From: Lingula anatina
Taxonomy: Eukaryota > Brachiopoda > Lingulata > Lingulida > Lingulidae
Length of the DNA stretch: 54,356 nt
Direction: 5' to 3'
NCBI RefSeq assembly: GCF_001039355.2
Contig: NW_019775934.1
Coordinates: 108,842-163,197 of the forward strand
The notes under the pieces are model-generated. The model was not told the origin of the DNA, searched no databases, and saw only the letters and a list, made by a program, of their open reading frames with translations. Positions 33,565 to 47,100 of this stretch are shown in pieces. A program made the translations under genes and the position numbers. Numbering within the stretch: position 1 is the stretch's first letter; every line of letters starts with the position of its first letter.

Positions 33565-34549
33565 GTTTTTACCAAGGAGTTATAACAGAAGGAGATTACA
33601 CGCGTGGGGGCGGAGCCCGTATTACGGTCTCTCATTGGTCGGAATGAATAGAACCCAGAGAACAATAGATGCCTATCTCTGTTACGCTTAATTGCTACTC
33701 TCGTTTAAATCTCGTTTGTTAGTATCTGTGCATTCGTCTGTTGAATTTTGAGGACAGACACAGAAACGGAGTCCCAAGTTTCTAAAAAATGAGAGAAATA
33801 CAGAATTTATATGATATTACGTTGGACAAGGTTTTCAAAAAACAGGTAAGTGCTTTTAAATGCATAACTACACGAAATATGAAGATAAATTGCAACTTTT
33901 ATGTCGTAGGGTCTCACTGTGTAAGTGTCCAGCTACACGTTGATCTCGCGAGGTGGTGTGTGAAGAATAAATATTGCACGAAAAATATTTCCCACTCATA
34001 ACAAGTGCCTATAAATATAGTATCAGATGAAGAAAGTTTGGTCTTTATACAGTTGCAATTGTTAAGTAATTTGTGGCAATAGCAAAGAATAAAACTTAGG
34101 TGCACTTTCAGTAGCCGAATAACAAGCAGATGCTTAAGCCGCCATCTTGTTAATATTTCGAAAAAAAANTCTTTTGACTTATCCTTGGTGATTTTTCACT
34201 GTGTTGTGCAAAAGAAAAGCCATCTATCACCGACTCAAAAAAACTCATGGCGACCATCCTCAGTCACCACCTTAAAATCGCTTTCTATGATATCGTTCCC
34301 TCCCAGCACATCGTCCAAATAACTACCTGTGAAAAAAATCGTCAGCATACAGCGCCGCTTTGACACTACTGATTTCGAATTCTAACGCGAAATAACGCAT
34401 ATAAAATCAATCTCCGAGCGGAGGAGAGCGACCCAGACGAAACCTTGAGACAGGAGGCCCCCCGTAGCTAGCTCCGCCCACCGTAACAGACATCGGACAA
34501 TAGAGAGGCTTGCGTGTAATCTCCTTCTGTTATAACTCCTTGTTTTTAC
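33565..34549. mobile_element. hAT-like non-autonomous element in PLRG1 5' region
   Basis: Terminal inverted repeats of 30 bp are identical (beginning AAGGAGTTATAACAGAAGG; left end has one extra C). The 8-bp sequence GTTTTTAC flanks both ends (33565-33572, 34542-34549) and fits the hAT target pattern nTnnnnAn. The element body is 33573-34541. Both arms carry GC-box-like words (GGGGGCGGAGC left, GCTCCGCCC right). No transposase is present. One ambiguous base (n) lies at 34170. Confidence 0.85.
33789..33845 (+). CDS. PLRG1: Candidate transposon-derived PLRG1 first exon
   Basis: ATG in an A-rich context opens 19 codons (MREIQNLYDITLDKVFKKQ) and ends in an excellent donor CAG|GTAAGT in phase 0, which matches the phase of the first certain PLRG1 exon at 34693. 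It lies wholly inside the hAT-like element. If used, it adds a novel N-terminal extension to PLRG1. It could be fortuitous. Confidence 0.35.
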
Positions 34550-34692
34550 TAAGTAGTAACTAAGCATAATTGATAGAAAGAAAGAGCACAATTTTAAATT
34601 CTTTGACTTCTTTGTAAAAGTTGATACAGTAATATTAAATACCTAGCTTAGTTTTATTTTTTCACTTTTAAACTTAACATTTGTACTTTCAG

Positions 34693-37600
34693 GAGGTACA
34701 GAAGCATTCAGTGCATACACTTGTCTTTCGCTCATTGAAAAGGACACATGATATGTTTTTGTCAGATCATGCACATATACCTTTACAAGATGATAAGGGG
34801 TAAGTACTGGAAGCCATGTCATTATGTGGGACCACTTGCTGAAACTTCTCAACTTTTTTTTAGCAGTTTGAAGACAGTGATGCTCATTTAATTTTGCTTT
34901 TCTTGTAATGCTGGTACTCAACTTTAAAACAAGTACACAACAACAGGAAAAAATAGTAAAATGCATAAAAGTAACACCTGTAACAAAAACTATGAGTAAG
35001 TTGGTGTTTTTTTAAGAGTTTTGCAGAACTACTTTTGAGTGTGGTCGATAATAAACAAATTGCACTTTACGTCTCATGTATTACAATACTGAAAATGAGC
35101 AATTTCCGTCAGATTTACCATAGAATAACTTATGAAAACAAATGGCTTTACTAGGCTTTAATAGTTACAGTTCATGAATTTGATATTGCCATAACTAGTT
35201 TATGTCCATCTCAGCGAAAAGTTAAGGATGGCATGCAAGCTGAATGATGAGTATGGTAATGTAAAGCACCTAGCAACTGAGAAGAAGAGTCGAGCAGATG
35301 ATGATGTAGTAGGACCTTACAACAGCCAGGCTATAATATCTATTGACTACCAGCATGGACAAGCTATGGGAACTCATAACTATCCTTCTGGACCAGGTAA
35401 AATGGAGATAGCCACAGCTGATATTTACATATATTATTTTCTATCAAATCTGAAGTTACGGAGTAACAGTGTTGTTTTTGATTAAATTTTTCATTGATTT
35501 TGTTATTTGCCTCGGTGCTGTATTAGTGCCTTGTTTAAAAAATATGGGAAAATACTGCATCTCATAAGTGTAATTCATTTTGAAATTGACCATTGTTCTG
35601 TGAGATTTGATAGTATCTACTGCCAGTGTTACAGTATTAGGATACTGAAAAAAAATTATTTGTTGTGTATTTTTCAGGTGTCCATTTGACTGAGAACACA
35701 GCAATGCAGTCTCATCCGTCACAGAAAGCTTTGCCTTCATCCATGTATGGGTAAGGATGTTTTTTTCTGTTGTTTCGATTAAGCCTGGCAAGGATATTTT
35801 TAAGTACAGTTTTTTACCTGAAAAGAATTTTGTTGCTCCTGTGTCTGGTTTTAAAAATTTGTTTTATTACAAATAAAACTGTGAAAAAAAAGGTTTGTAT
35901 ACTAGAATATGTAAGCGAAAATTGAGAGCAGAAGAGGAAATGAATTAAGGCTTAACTAGAGTCTTACTATTTGAAACTTCATGTGAATAAGAAATCTAAA
36001 CTTTGTTTTGTTGTTTTAATATCATATCCAGTCAAGAAGACAATGTGTCAGCAGGCGTACATGAGATACAGCAGCATGCAGGGATGCAGGAGAGATATGC
36101 ACCTCCTTCCAAGGTGAGTTACCCTCAGTGTGACACAATGCCTTATTCTAGGTCCAAGGTGACCATCAGAACTGTCATAAAATGCTAATTTAAAAATAAT
36201 ATAATTTTGAGTGTAGAAAAATGTGATGTTCTAAATAAAATCCTGTCAGTTTTGACCTCTCTTTTTCCAAGAATTTTATATGACAAAATGTGATTCATTG
36301 TTGAAATGCTGGTTTAAAGGAGTGGAAAAAGGGTACATTTCACCAGTAGACATTGTGATAATTCTGTTGATAGTACAGTACCATAGACATTTTGCTTTTC
36401 CATTTCATTTTTACCTAAACAAAAATAGTCAGTGTAGAAATGTTATGGGAATCTGCATTATTTTAGGCACTGGTAGCAGTATCTGGGCAAGGAAAGAATG
36501 ATAAAATGTTGGTACCAACAAAAGCTCCCACAATGCCAAAGCCAACTTGGCATCCACCATGGAAATTGTATAGGGTAAGTATTCTTATGCCCACTATTTA
36601 TATATAGTAATATATTATTTAGTTGCTGTTTTTATATTTTGTAATAGATTGTTACTGAAATAAGGAATTTTAAAGTTATCACTTGATGTTTCCTCAAGCG
36701 CAATTTTAAAAGGTTATTGACACACTCATTAAGATGAATTTTTTTTTTCAGGTAGAGTACAAAAGACCTTGAGTTAGACATTTTGTTGAATCCCTTCATT
36801 TGTAAGCAATTATCTGGTGATTGATAGCCTAAAGTACATTATGTAGCTATGTAAAAGAAGGGAAAATCCCCTGTTTGCAAATAATCTTATATTTTATGCT
36901 ATTTTCAGGTAATCAGCGGTCATCATGGCTGGGTACGCAGTATTGCTGTGGAGCCGGGAAATGAGTGGTTTGCCACAGGATCAGCAGATAGAATGATCAA
37001 AATCTGGGACCTGGCCAGTGGAACTCTCAAACTGTCCCTCACTGGACACATCAGCACTGTCCGGGGGATAGTGGTCAGTCCACGACAGCCATATTTGTTT
37101 TCTTGTGCAGAGGACAAGCAGGTCAAGTGCTGGGATTTAGAATACAACAAAGTGAGTGAAATAATGAGTTGACATTGACAGAATATTCAGGTGTTTTTAC
37201 ACTAATAATGTATTTACTTTAATTTACTTTATTAAATACATATAATTTATTGATAAATGATGTGCTTGAATTTGATGCAGAATGTAAACGGATTGATGAA
37301 AAAAATCGTCAAATGCAATAAAAATCTTTTTCGAAAATAAATCCCAATTGTAATCAGTTTAATTTGTGTTTCTGTTCAGGTGATTCGCCATTACCATGGT
37401 CATTTGAGTGCAGTTCATGCTATTGACCTCCATCCTACCATTGATATACTGTGTACCTGTGGGAGGGATGCCACAGTTAGGGTAAGTATGCAGAATAAAA
37501 TAATTTAAAACTAATGTCATCTTTAGCAGGGAAGAGAGAAAAAATGTGGTTAACACTTGATATTTTGATTTCAGATAAATGGATTGCATGAGGAAGGGAA

Positions 37601-39603
37601 AATGAATAGTGAGATATTAATATATTATCAATTGTGAAAATATGTTTTAAGAATTTAAAATTATTCTTATTCAGTTACTTCATCTTCCCTTATAAATATT
37701 TTGTTAATATGCTATTCCCTCTTTGGAAGGGAAGCAGCATTTGGGATTTTTCCCCATTAAAAGGATTTGTTGTCATATTAAAAGGAAAATAAAATTGAAT
37801 TACGTTTCAAATGTAGAAAGGTGAATTGTTTTCTTTGCTTGTCAGTGAAGCAGCAGAACTTTACTCCACCTTAAATTATTAGCATTTTCACACTGATCTT
37901 GAGACACCATGAAAATTAGGACTTGATTGCACTGCCATCTATTTTCAGGTTTGGGACATGAGAACAAAAGCCTGTATATACACACTGACTGGTCACACCA
38001 ACACAGTAGCAGACGTCAAGTGTCAGTCCGCAGAACCACAGGTCAGTCCACCTAGTTCTTGGTCATTGATATTAAGGCTTTACAGAACAGATTTGATTAT
38101 TTTTTTAATATTATAAGGCATTTAGAAATCTGTTTTTATTTATTTATTTTTAGTAAAACTTGATTTTTTTCCTGTGGTTACAATAATTTCGATTCTTACT
38201 TTCAGGTGATATCCTGCAGTCATGATAGCACAATTAGGTTATGGGATCTGGCTGCTGGGAAATCAAAAGCTACATTAACCAACCATAAAAAGAGTGTCAG
38301 AGCTTTAGCACTTCATCCAGTACAGTGAGTTCTTTTTTTAATATGTGATGACTACGGTCTGGAATAAGCCACCTATTATGGAGACTGGGCATAAAGCACT
38401 TGAACAGCACGTCATTTGCACATTGTTTAAACACATTGAAAAATAATATGACTTTACATTACATATTACATTTTTTGTGTATTCTTTATTTACATTAAAC
38501 AAATAAGATGTCAAATTTAACTACAAAATGGAACAAAGCTTTCTGTATTTTATCCATGCAATAAACAAAGTAAAGTATTGTAATTTGCTGCTCTACTTTC
38601 AGGTATACCTTTGCTTCAGCATCACCAGATAACCTGAAGCAATGGAAGTTTCCTGATGGCAACTTTATCCAGAATATGTCAGGTCATAATGCTATCATCA
38701 ACAGTCTGGCAGCTAACTCAGATAATGTACTAGTCTCTGGAGGTGAGTTTTCTTGTTTGCAGTTTACTCGGGGTGAATTTCTATTTTCGGTGAGCCATAT
38801 AGACTTTCCTGAAAGCATGTTATAGATAAATTTCTGGTGAGAAATGTTGGCAAGTTTTTTGTGACTGTGGGAGCGAGTGCTGAAGTCTTTCTCTTCTGTT
38901 TGTCCGGTCAAACGCAATTGGTAATGCTGATTTGAATTACAGAACTTACTGCCTCATTAAATGATGGCATAAAAAATGGCATGAGCCAAATATTTTTCTT
39001 TTTAAGTTACAAGTATGTCTGACCACATGATATAAAAATAAAAATTAAATACAATAAATGAAATGAATTCAAATACAGCATTGATATTCCTAGATTTTTT
39101 TTTCTTATAAAGTGGCCTATAGTTCTTTATTATTATGATCTGTTTGCTGCCTGTTTTAGGGGACAATGGTACTATGTATTTCTGGGACTGGAGATCAGGC
39201 TACAACTTTCAGCGTATGCAGGCCATGGCACAGCCAGGTTCTATAGACTCTGAGGCGGGGATATTTGCCCTGCAGTTTGATAACAGTGGAACCAGACTCA
39301 TCTCTGCGGAGGCTGATAAAACCATAAAGATTTATAAGGAAGATGATACTGCAGTATGTATTACCTTTTACAGCCTTTAAAGGGAAAAATGCTAAGAGAA
39401 CAATTAAGTGATAAGGTGTAAAGACGATTTAAATGTCAAGTAAAAATAATTATTTTGATCTGTTCATTAGTTAGGATAAGTTTTTCAAAGCAGGTACAAA
39501 TTGTTTGAGAATAGATATTTACTTGAGCATTGTTCTTTTTCAGACTGAAGAAACCCATCCAATAAATTGGAAACCAGACATTTTAAGGAAAAAGAGATAC
39601 TAA
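34693..39603 (+). CDS. PLRG1: Pleiotropic regulator 1 (PLRG1/Prp46), WD40 splicing factor
   Basis: Nuclear WD-repeat protein of the Prp19 (NTC) complex, needed for spliceosome activation. Certain exons: 34693-34799, 35215-35396, 35678-35750, 36032-36113, 36467-36574, 36909-37151, 37380-37481, 37949-38041, 38206-38324, 38603-38742, 39160-39353, 39544-39603; all phases agree. They give 500 aa from [20 protein letters not shown] to the stop after RKKRY; the human protein is slightly longer. The N-terminal third is divergent and low in complexity, then [12 protein letters not shown] leads into seven WD repeats ([56 protein letters not shown]). The start codon lies upstream in one of two candidate exons (33204 or 33789). 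Poly(A) signal probably at 40094. Confidence 0.97.
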
Positions 39604-41147
39604 AACTTGCCATGAGAATTATTAGAAAAAGAAATATGAAAGTGTAACACGGTGTTCAAGCATTAACATTCCTGGAAAATTTCTAAATGAGTGGGGACAG
39701 ATTCTTAACCCAAAGATTACAATGTGAAAAAATTCAGAATATGTGTACTTGACTGTTATATGAGAACAAACACAGTATGTGGAGTGAGGATTTTAAGGTC
39801 TTTTATATACCATGGATCCAAAATTAATATTTATCACTAATATACGTCTATTGTACAGCCTTACTCTAATATTGAGACTTTGAAGTTGTTATTTGTATGA
39901 TTTTGGAAAGAAAATGGGAAGATATAATTTGCAAGTACATTCTGTCCTTCTACATTATATGTTTAAAAGCTGTAAATAATGACTTATTTTTAGATTTTTT
40001 GCTTGACTAGCTCCACCAAGAGTTTTTAAAAACAAGCAAACTGACTTATATTTCTTAAATCTAGCTTGTGAAACTTCACAGCTGAAGATTTGAAATAAAC
40101 TATGGCATATGTTTGTAAACCATGGGTATTTTGTCTGCAAATTACTTCATATATTTCAAGTTAGTCATGATATTTCAAAGTTACGAGACTGAAGCAGCTA
40201 AGAAACATTTAAATTAATATACAGTCATGTCTGAAATAAGCGAATTAAAATGCTTAAAATCTCAAAGAAAACCATGAACAATATTATGAACAAAATTTAT
40301 TAACAGAAGGTTATCTGGCCTTTCATGAACCAGCATGAAAACCATGGAAGTGGAAATTAAAAAAGCATAGATTTATAACACTGCAGCATGTATCTTGATT
40401 AATTGATATTATCATCATTCCTATTCTACCATTAATTTGCCTACATTTGAATAACAACATTAATCAGAAATGACTTGTCAGATCAGACTTAATCAAAATG
40501 GCAAATTCAGTAAAAACTGGTCTAAACTAAAATAAAATCCCAATGTCTTCTAGTATACATCTAGATTAAATAATATAAGTTTAACCATAAAAGATGAATA
40601 TCTGTAAAGCATGTATCTGCATAAAAAACTATGCAAGTTTGAATATTTGACTAAATGTAAAGCTCTCTGAGATTGTACAGTCATGTAACTTATATATTGT
40701 AATAATGGAACGTTAACATTTTTATGTGCAGGGTAAATTACTGCATCAGAAAAATAAACTAGAGATACAACTGTCTAAAAAGGACGGATTTTACTGCATT
40801 ATAAGAGACATCTGAAACCTGCATACCTCTGTTTCTCAAGATTCCAGGTTTTACAAATTCAATTCCTCTGCCTTGCCATATATGTATATACAACTTTGCT
40901 TTAAATCACAATATGATGTCTATAATGGACGGTTATTAATTGACATTTAAATAAGAAATTTATATAGTCATAAGCATGTATCATACTATGTCAAATTTTT
41001 AATTTAACTGAGTTTGTAAAATATGCTGAAATAGATACATTCCCTTTTAGACTGATTGCAACAACACCTATTGTAATTCCTCTTAAGTTAAAATGACGTC
41101 ACATTGGATGTCAAAGTTTATGTTTTATAAGAACTAAGTCTCCAGGG
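39604..41147. other. Convergent 3' UTRs of PLRG1 and the kinesin
   Basis: No coding sequence. AATAAA on the plus strand at 40094 and AATAAA on the minus strand at 40296-40301 would leave about 200 bp between the two transcript ends. Confidence 0.55.
40094..40099 (+). terminator. Likely PLRG1 poly(A) signal
   Basis: The canonical AATAAA lies about 490 nt after the PLRG1 stop. Confidence 0.45.
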
Positions 41148-44100
41148 TTAGTTGGCTGCAGCCTGTCCCTCCAGCACCGTCAACCTGTCTTTTAGTTCTG
41201 CAATTTCTGGAAAAGAAAGAAACCATCTGTAATACTTCTAATCTTACCTGATGTATTGATAGGACATTATTAATAACATTTCCTTGTCCCACTTTTAATT
41301 TTGTACAATATGATATTTTAACCATTCAGAAACCTAATTTGGTGTGGTGTAGCGAAGTTTAGTGCTACCAAAATATTGCTTTTGTTAAACATTTCATCAA
41401 TGGTATGAATAAAATCAGAAAATTTGTCCTGAAATAATTACCACGAATATTTGACTTCAGACTGCTTACTGATCTGGTAATAATCTTCATTGGATCATGA
41501 AAATATGGGAATAATTTGAAAATCATCATCATCTACCTAGCAGGGTCACATATCTCCCCAAGACAGTAAGACATCCCTTTGAGAAATTCCAGCTCTCACC
41601 TTGTCTAAGGGACTGGTTTTCCTCCACCATCTCGGCATTCCTGGAAGACATGAAGACGGCATCCTGTACTGCATCTTCAAGCAGTCCTCTATATCTCTGC
41701 TCCAGGGCAGACTTCTGCTGCTCAAACACCTCACGATAGTTACGGAATGTCTAGAAATATGGAAATGCAAGGATTAATTATGAGACGACACAGGGCACAC
41801 ACTTTACTTAGTACATTGACATCATTGTAGGGCTGCATCATAAAAATGTTAGGGCTGAAACAAAAGTAAATATTAATTTTTCCATGACAGAATTTTAACT
41901 CAAAAGTTTTAACTCAAAAGTAATACTGTGATAATTCATTTTATCAACTACCATCTTAGATTAAAAATTTTTGCTTGGAATCAAATCACATTAACTTTTT
42001 TGTAGCTTATTTGGCACAGATCAGATTGATAGTTGATTACATTTTTGCCTGAAGATTTAACATTGGTAAGACAAATTTTGGGTATCTACTGATATCTATA
42101 TTTTCATGTTAGTTGAGTAAGTACAGTAACTGTCCCTAAATCTTGAATTTAAGTGGTTCTTTTCATAAAATTATCACCTGGAAATTTTGCAGCTGCAGTA
42201 TTTCAGTCTCCTCTTTGTGATGCTTATATGCATCGTCCAGGGTCCTCTGAAGACGAGCTTTCTCCTGTTCAAGCACTTGTTGCTGAAAAAAAAATACCCA
42301 GTCAAACAGTTAAGAAAACTTTCCATTTTGATACACTTAGGCTAACTTAATATCACAGTCAAAATATTAAATTGTGGATATACTGAACCATGGAATCATT
42401 TAACAAACATCAGCATAATACCAGATATGCTCTGTCATAATACCTCTTTCAGCAAAATAATTAATCAAAATTAAAATAAAAAAATAAAATAATAAATAAA
42501 TAATGAATAAAAATTACCTGAAGTGCAATCACTTGTCTCTCAGCCTTCAGCTCTGCAACCTCAATCTCCAGCTTGCTGCCTTCCTCTGAACTGTACTGCT
42601 TGCCTTGCTCCACCTTGTTCTGTAAACATCACATTAGATTGATATACTTAACACAACATGTGCACAAAAAAAAAAATGAACCATATCAAAGACAAAGTTA
42701 TTTCTGCAAATACAAAGCAATTCAATGTGTCATTCAGCATTTTGCCTTGAGATGATTTAAAATAGATCACAAATTATATTGTTTGCTGTAAGAGAGCAAT
42801 ACTGTGACTTAATGTCCATCTTTTCAATAGCAGCCACAAGTGAATAATTCAGACACTGAATAATAATTAACTTAAAGTTTTATCAATCAAAGCAAGCATA
42901 AAAAGAGAATTTTAAAGCACATACACAAGAGAAATGATAGCGAAATTTAGTACTTATTACTGCTCAATTAAATGGCCAACAAAGACAATGTGTATATGCT
43001 TTATCTCTCTGTCAAAAAAAGAATCACATTTACCTGGATTTCCATTCTGAGAAAATCCACCTCTCTCCCGACCCTCTCCATCTCATCTTCCACCATGATA
43101 GCATTCTCCATCTCGATCTTCTTTCGCTCCTCAATCTACAAGAGAGACACAAATCATAGCAAAACTTAACAAGAAGTGATTGTTTAGTATATTTAAGAAC
43201 AAACATTGATGATAAATGATAATACAATGTCTATAAATCAGTTATTAAACCTTATACGTGTTCAGATGGCACATAAAAACTTTAACGTTAAACTTAAACC
43301 AGAATAATTTCCATCAATATCATGTGCTATATCCATAAGTATGTGACCCACCTCCACAGCCTGTCTCAGCTCAGCATTGCCCCTCAGCATCATGTTCTGG
43401 GATCTGGCATCCTGAAGGCAGATATAAAAGTAATAACTAAATATGTTACAGAAAGTTAAAATTTAACAGATCTACAGTTATATTTGAATCAGCGACCTTC
43501 AAAGCATCAAATAAAGATAAATTAACACTGGCTAATTCTAACTCTTTTGGTAGTCATTCGATTCTCCTTTTATTAAATTTTCAATCTCCCTCTCTGTAAA
43601 TACACACAATATTTTTTACCTCTCTTTCTGTCCTCTGTTTCTCTGTGACCTCCTTCAAGTGTTGTTTTATTTCCTTCAGCCTTTCACTTTCACTCTTCAA
43701 AAGCTCTTTCAATTCATGAATGGCTGTCACCTTAGCCTTGGTGCTAGCATCTGTGGCTTTACCTTTTTTAAGAAAAGAGCAGTTTTGAACTTTCAATTGC
43801 TTCTAAAAAATCGACTTTCACAGTGATACATGTTAGGTTTAAAAATGATATTTTGAGCGTGTTCATAATGTATCTTGTAAAGTTTTTAAAAATTAGAATT
43901 AAAATGGTACCTCAAACCACACGGAATAATAATGATGCTACTTAACAAGGGAAAATCAACATTTTAACACACCTTTGCACAACATTACTTCCTAGCACAT
44001 GAAATTACGTGACACTTTAAAACCCAGAAACTCCCATTCCAAGCCTTACCACTGTCAGCCATCTTGGAGTATTCAGCAATCTTTTTCTGCAGGTCTTCTT

Positions 44101-47100
44101 TCATTCCATCCACAGCCTTTCTCTTTTCTTTGTATTGAAGCATTAACTGTGTTCAAGCAAAACAGAAAGATCAACATTAAAATATACAATACATACACTT
44201 TATACACTGATACTCTTAGATCCAATTCACCTATATCAATAACTAACATGTACTTAGCATAAATCCAAAAATATATAATACATGTGTCAGATTAAAAAAA
44301 AAAAACAACTTTATCAATAGTCTACCTAGCAGAGCAATATATTTATTATACTCTATCAAAGAAATTTGCATCTCAATTCTACTTAAACATTTTTTGAAGA
44401 CAATAATTTATAAAGTACACTGATAAATGGGTGAGGACATATACCTGATCTTTTTCTTTTTGAAGTAGCAGAAGCTTTTCCTGCATCTCCTTGTCTCCCT
44501 TTCGCATGCTGTCCATCACCCACTCCAGTATTCCCTAGAATGTTGATACACACAAAATAAAGAGAGTTGAAAGATTTAAATGATTATGAGAATTTAGTCA
44601 CATGGCCCCTTTCCTTGATAAAAGCTATTTATTCATTCATTCATTTCTGTCTCATTTCTCCAAGATTCTAAATTGGTTATTGGTACCGATGCTTAAAATT
44701 ATGTCACAGAATTTTAACACAGTATAACTGTGTGAAAATCTATGCCATCAACTGCCATACAATTGAAATCAATTCACACTTTCATTTGTAGCTGATTTGG
44801 CATAACAGTTACAAGATTTGTTTTCCATGTATACCTTATTAGCCAAGTTTGTTTTTCTTTCCTCCTCATACTGAATGGACAACCTTTGCTTCTCTTCCCA
44901 GGTCTGCCTCTTGGCAATTTGCAAGTCATGGATTAAATCCTGAATGCAGAAAATACAAATTATTATAATAAGGATAGTAAGAAATTGTTTTTCAAATTAC
45001 ATCAATTTGATCAAACCATACCTACATCTTCAATCAATTAACACAAGAAACATGGACACCATAAGGAGGTGTTTTGTTCATCGTCATACCTCCATCTTCA
45101 TGACATCCTCCTTCTTACTGTTTGTTGTCAGCTTGTCTCTGAGACGTGCAATTTCTTCTCTGAGGTCAGCGATGATGTGTGTGGTCTCATCCTGAGCAAG
45201 ATAAGATAAGAATTCATTCAACCAATTATAAAAATCGGAAACCATTTTCTTTTAGAGCAAAGTTTGATAAATATACAAAGTAACAGTGATACAATAAACA
45301 AATAAAGAATTATGTTTGAAAAACAAATTAAAATGCCTTACTGCACTTGGATAATAATTGTTCAAAAAGCTTTTACTTCCTTTGAAATAAAAGAGCTAAG
45401 AGATAAAATCCAAAGTAAAAATGATTTGATATTTATATTAATTTTTATATATGAATAAGGGGAGAAGTTGCTATGAATCTTATCTGGCAGATAAAATTGT
45501 ACGAAAGTAGGATATATACCATGAATGGTAGGAAACTACAACCAAAACACCGCTTACCAAATTAACTCTGGCCTCGTTCTTTATATTCCTAGCAAGAGTA
45601 GCATACTGCAGAGTTACCATAGTCTCCTGTGAGAACAGATCTGAAAACAAGAGATATCCAAAATAAAATGTGATAAAAATACCATTAACTAACTGTAAAA
45701 ACTACATCAAAATTTTCACAGTTACAAAATCACATTTTGCTTACATATATAACTAATCCAAGTCAAGATATCAGTTTGTTGAATTTACCACCTCTTTCTT
45801 TTGCTTCAAATAAAACTAGTGCATTTTAGTTGCAAATAAGTATCATCATTATAGACATGTGACAACAGCAACTTACCTGCTGGAGAAATGCAGGCAAACA
45901 TCAGGCTGAAAGCATTCCCACCAAAGGCTTCCTGAAACATAATGTTATTCCAGTTTGAGCATCCATATTATCTTTCTTTAAGATCTCGAGTACATGCACT
46001 AGAAATAGGTTAATGTGATCAAGAGCATTTACTGGTCTGTTTTTCTGTTGCCAGGATGGACAGACTGTTAACTTCTTGAATTTAAAATGCAAAGGAATTT
46101 TATACAGCATTAATGGTGGGGGGTATTCCTTCAAAGGATGTTCAGACTCTGAGATCAAAAAGCTATTTATAAATCTAACCTTCATGGGTGCAATCTTTTT
46201 ACAGTGAAATATTTACCTGTAGAAGCCTTGTTATTCTGGAGTCTCTGTATGGAACGTGGCCACCTTTCTTCTTGGAATCTCCCAGGGCTGCAATGACCCT
46301 TGCCACAGCCTGCAGACTGCTGTTACTGTCCACACCCTCAGATCCTGAAATATAACCATGGACACTTCAAACTTTTACCTGGAAGCACAAGAGGCAGCTA
46401 CAGATCACGGTCACCAAAAGCTTTTGAAATTTTATCCAAAAGCTAATTATACTGTGAATATTTGTAGATGACATTCAAATAAGTCTGTTAGTGTCCAATA
46501 AACACGAGTTGCAGTTAGCTATCTGATTTAAAGACCTTCAACTACTCATCAAAAATATATATAGTCTAGCTAGATTATAAAATCTATAAACCTATATTTC
46601 ATTAAATATATATTATAAATAATTAATAACATAGTCATGAGTGATGAATTCTAATAACGTGGTGAAGTTGGAAAACTACTTAGATTAGGTAAACACTTTG
46701 GAAAGATTATTGGTATTTAAGAGGTTACATTTAAATTAATATTAAGAAAACAAAAGACCTGTTTTATGTTCCGAACACAGATCATTGGCTAGGAAAGATG
46801 ACACACAAACGAAAAAGCCGATTTTAGACAGCAACCAAATACAAGTACCTACTAGTCTATTACATAGTCAGAGTTCACTTTGTGCTACACATATAAATAG
46901 ACAGAAAAACAGCAAGTAATCATTAGGGAATATTACTTAGCTGTCTGAAATTGAAGTTGCACATCAATATGTTATACTTAATGATATATAAATCAAGACT
47001 TAAAATGTATACATAAACATGGCCAGGAAAAGAACCCTTATTTTCTGTACAGCATCGAAATGGTGCAAAAATGAGGAAAAAGCTGTTGCAACAGCACTGG

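Noticed and set aside
34170-34170. Ambiguous base in the hAT-like element
   Set aside because: A single unresolved base in an A-run; a sequencing uncertainty and not a biological signal.
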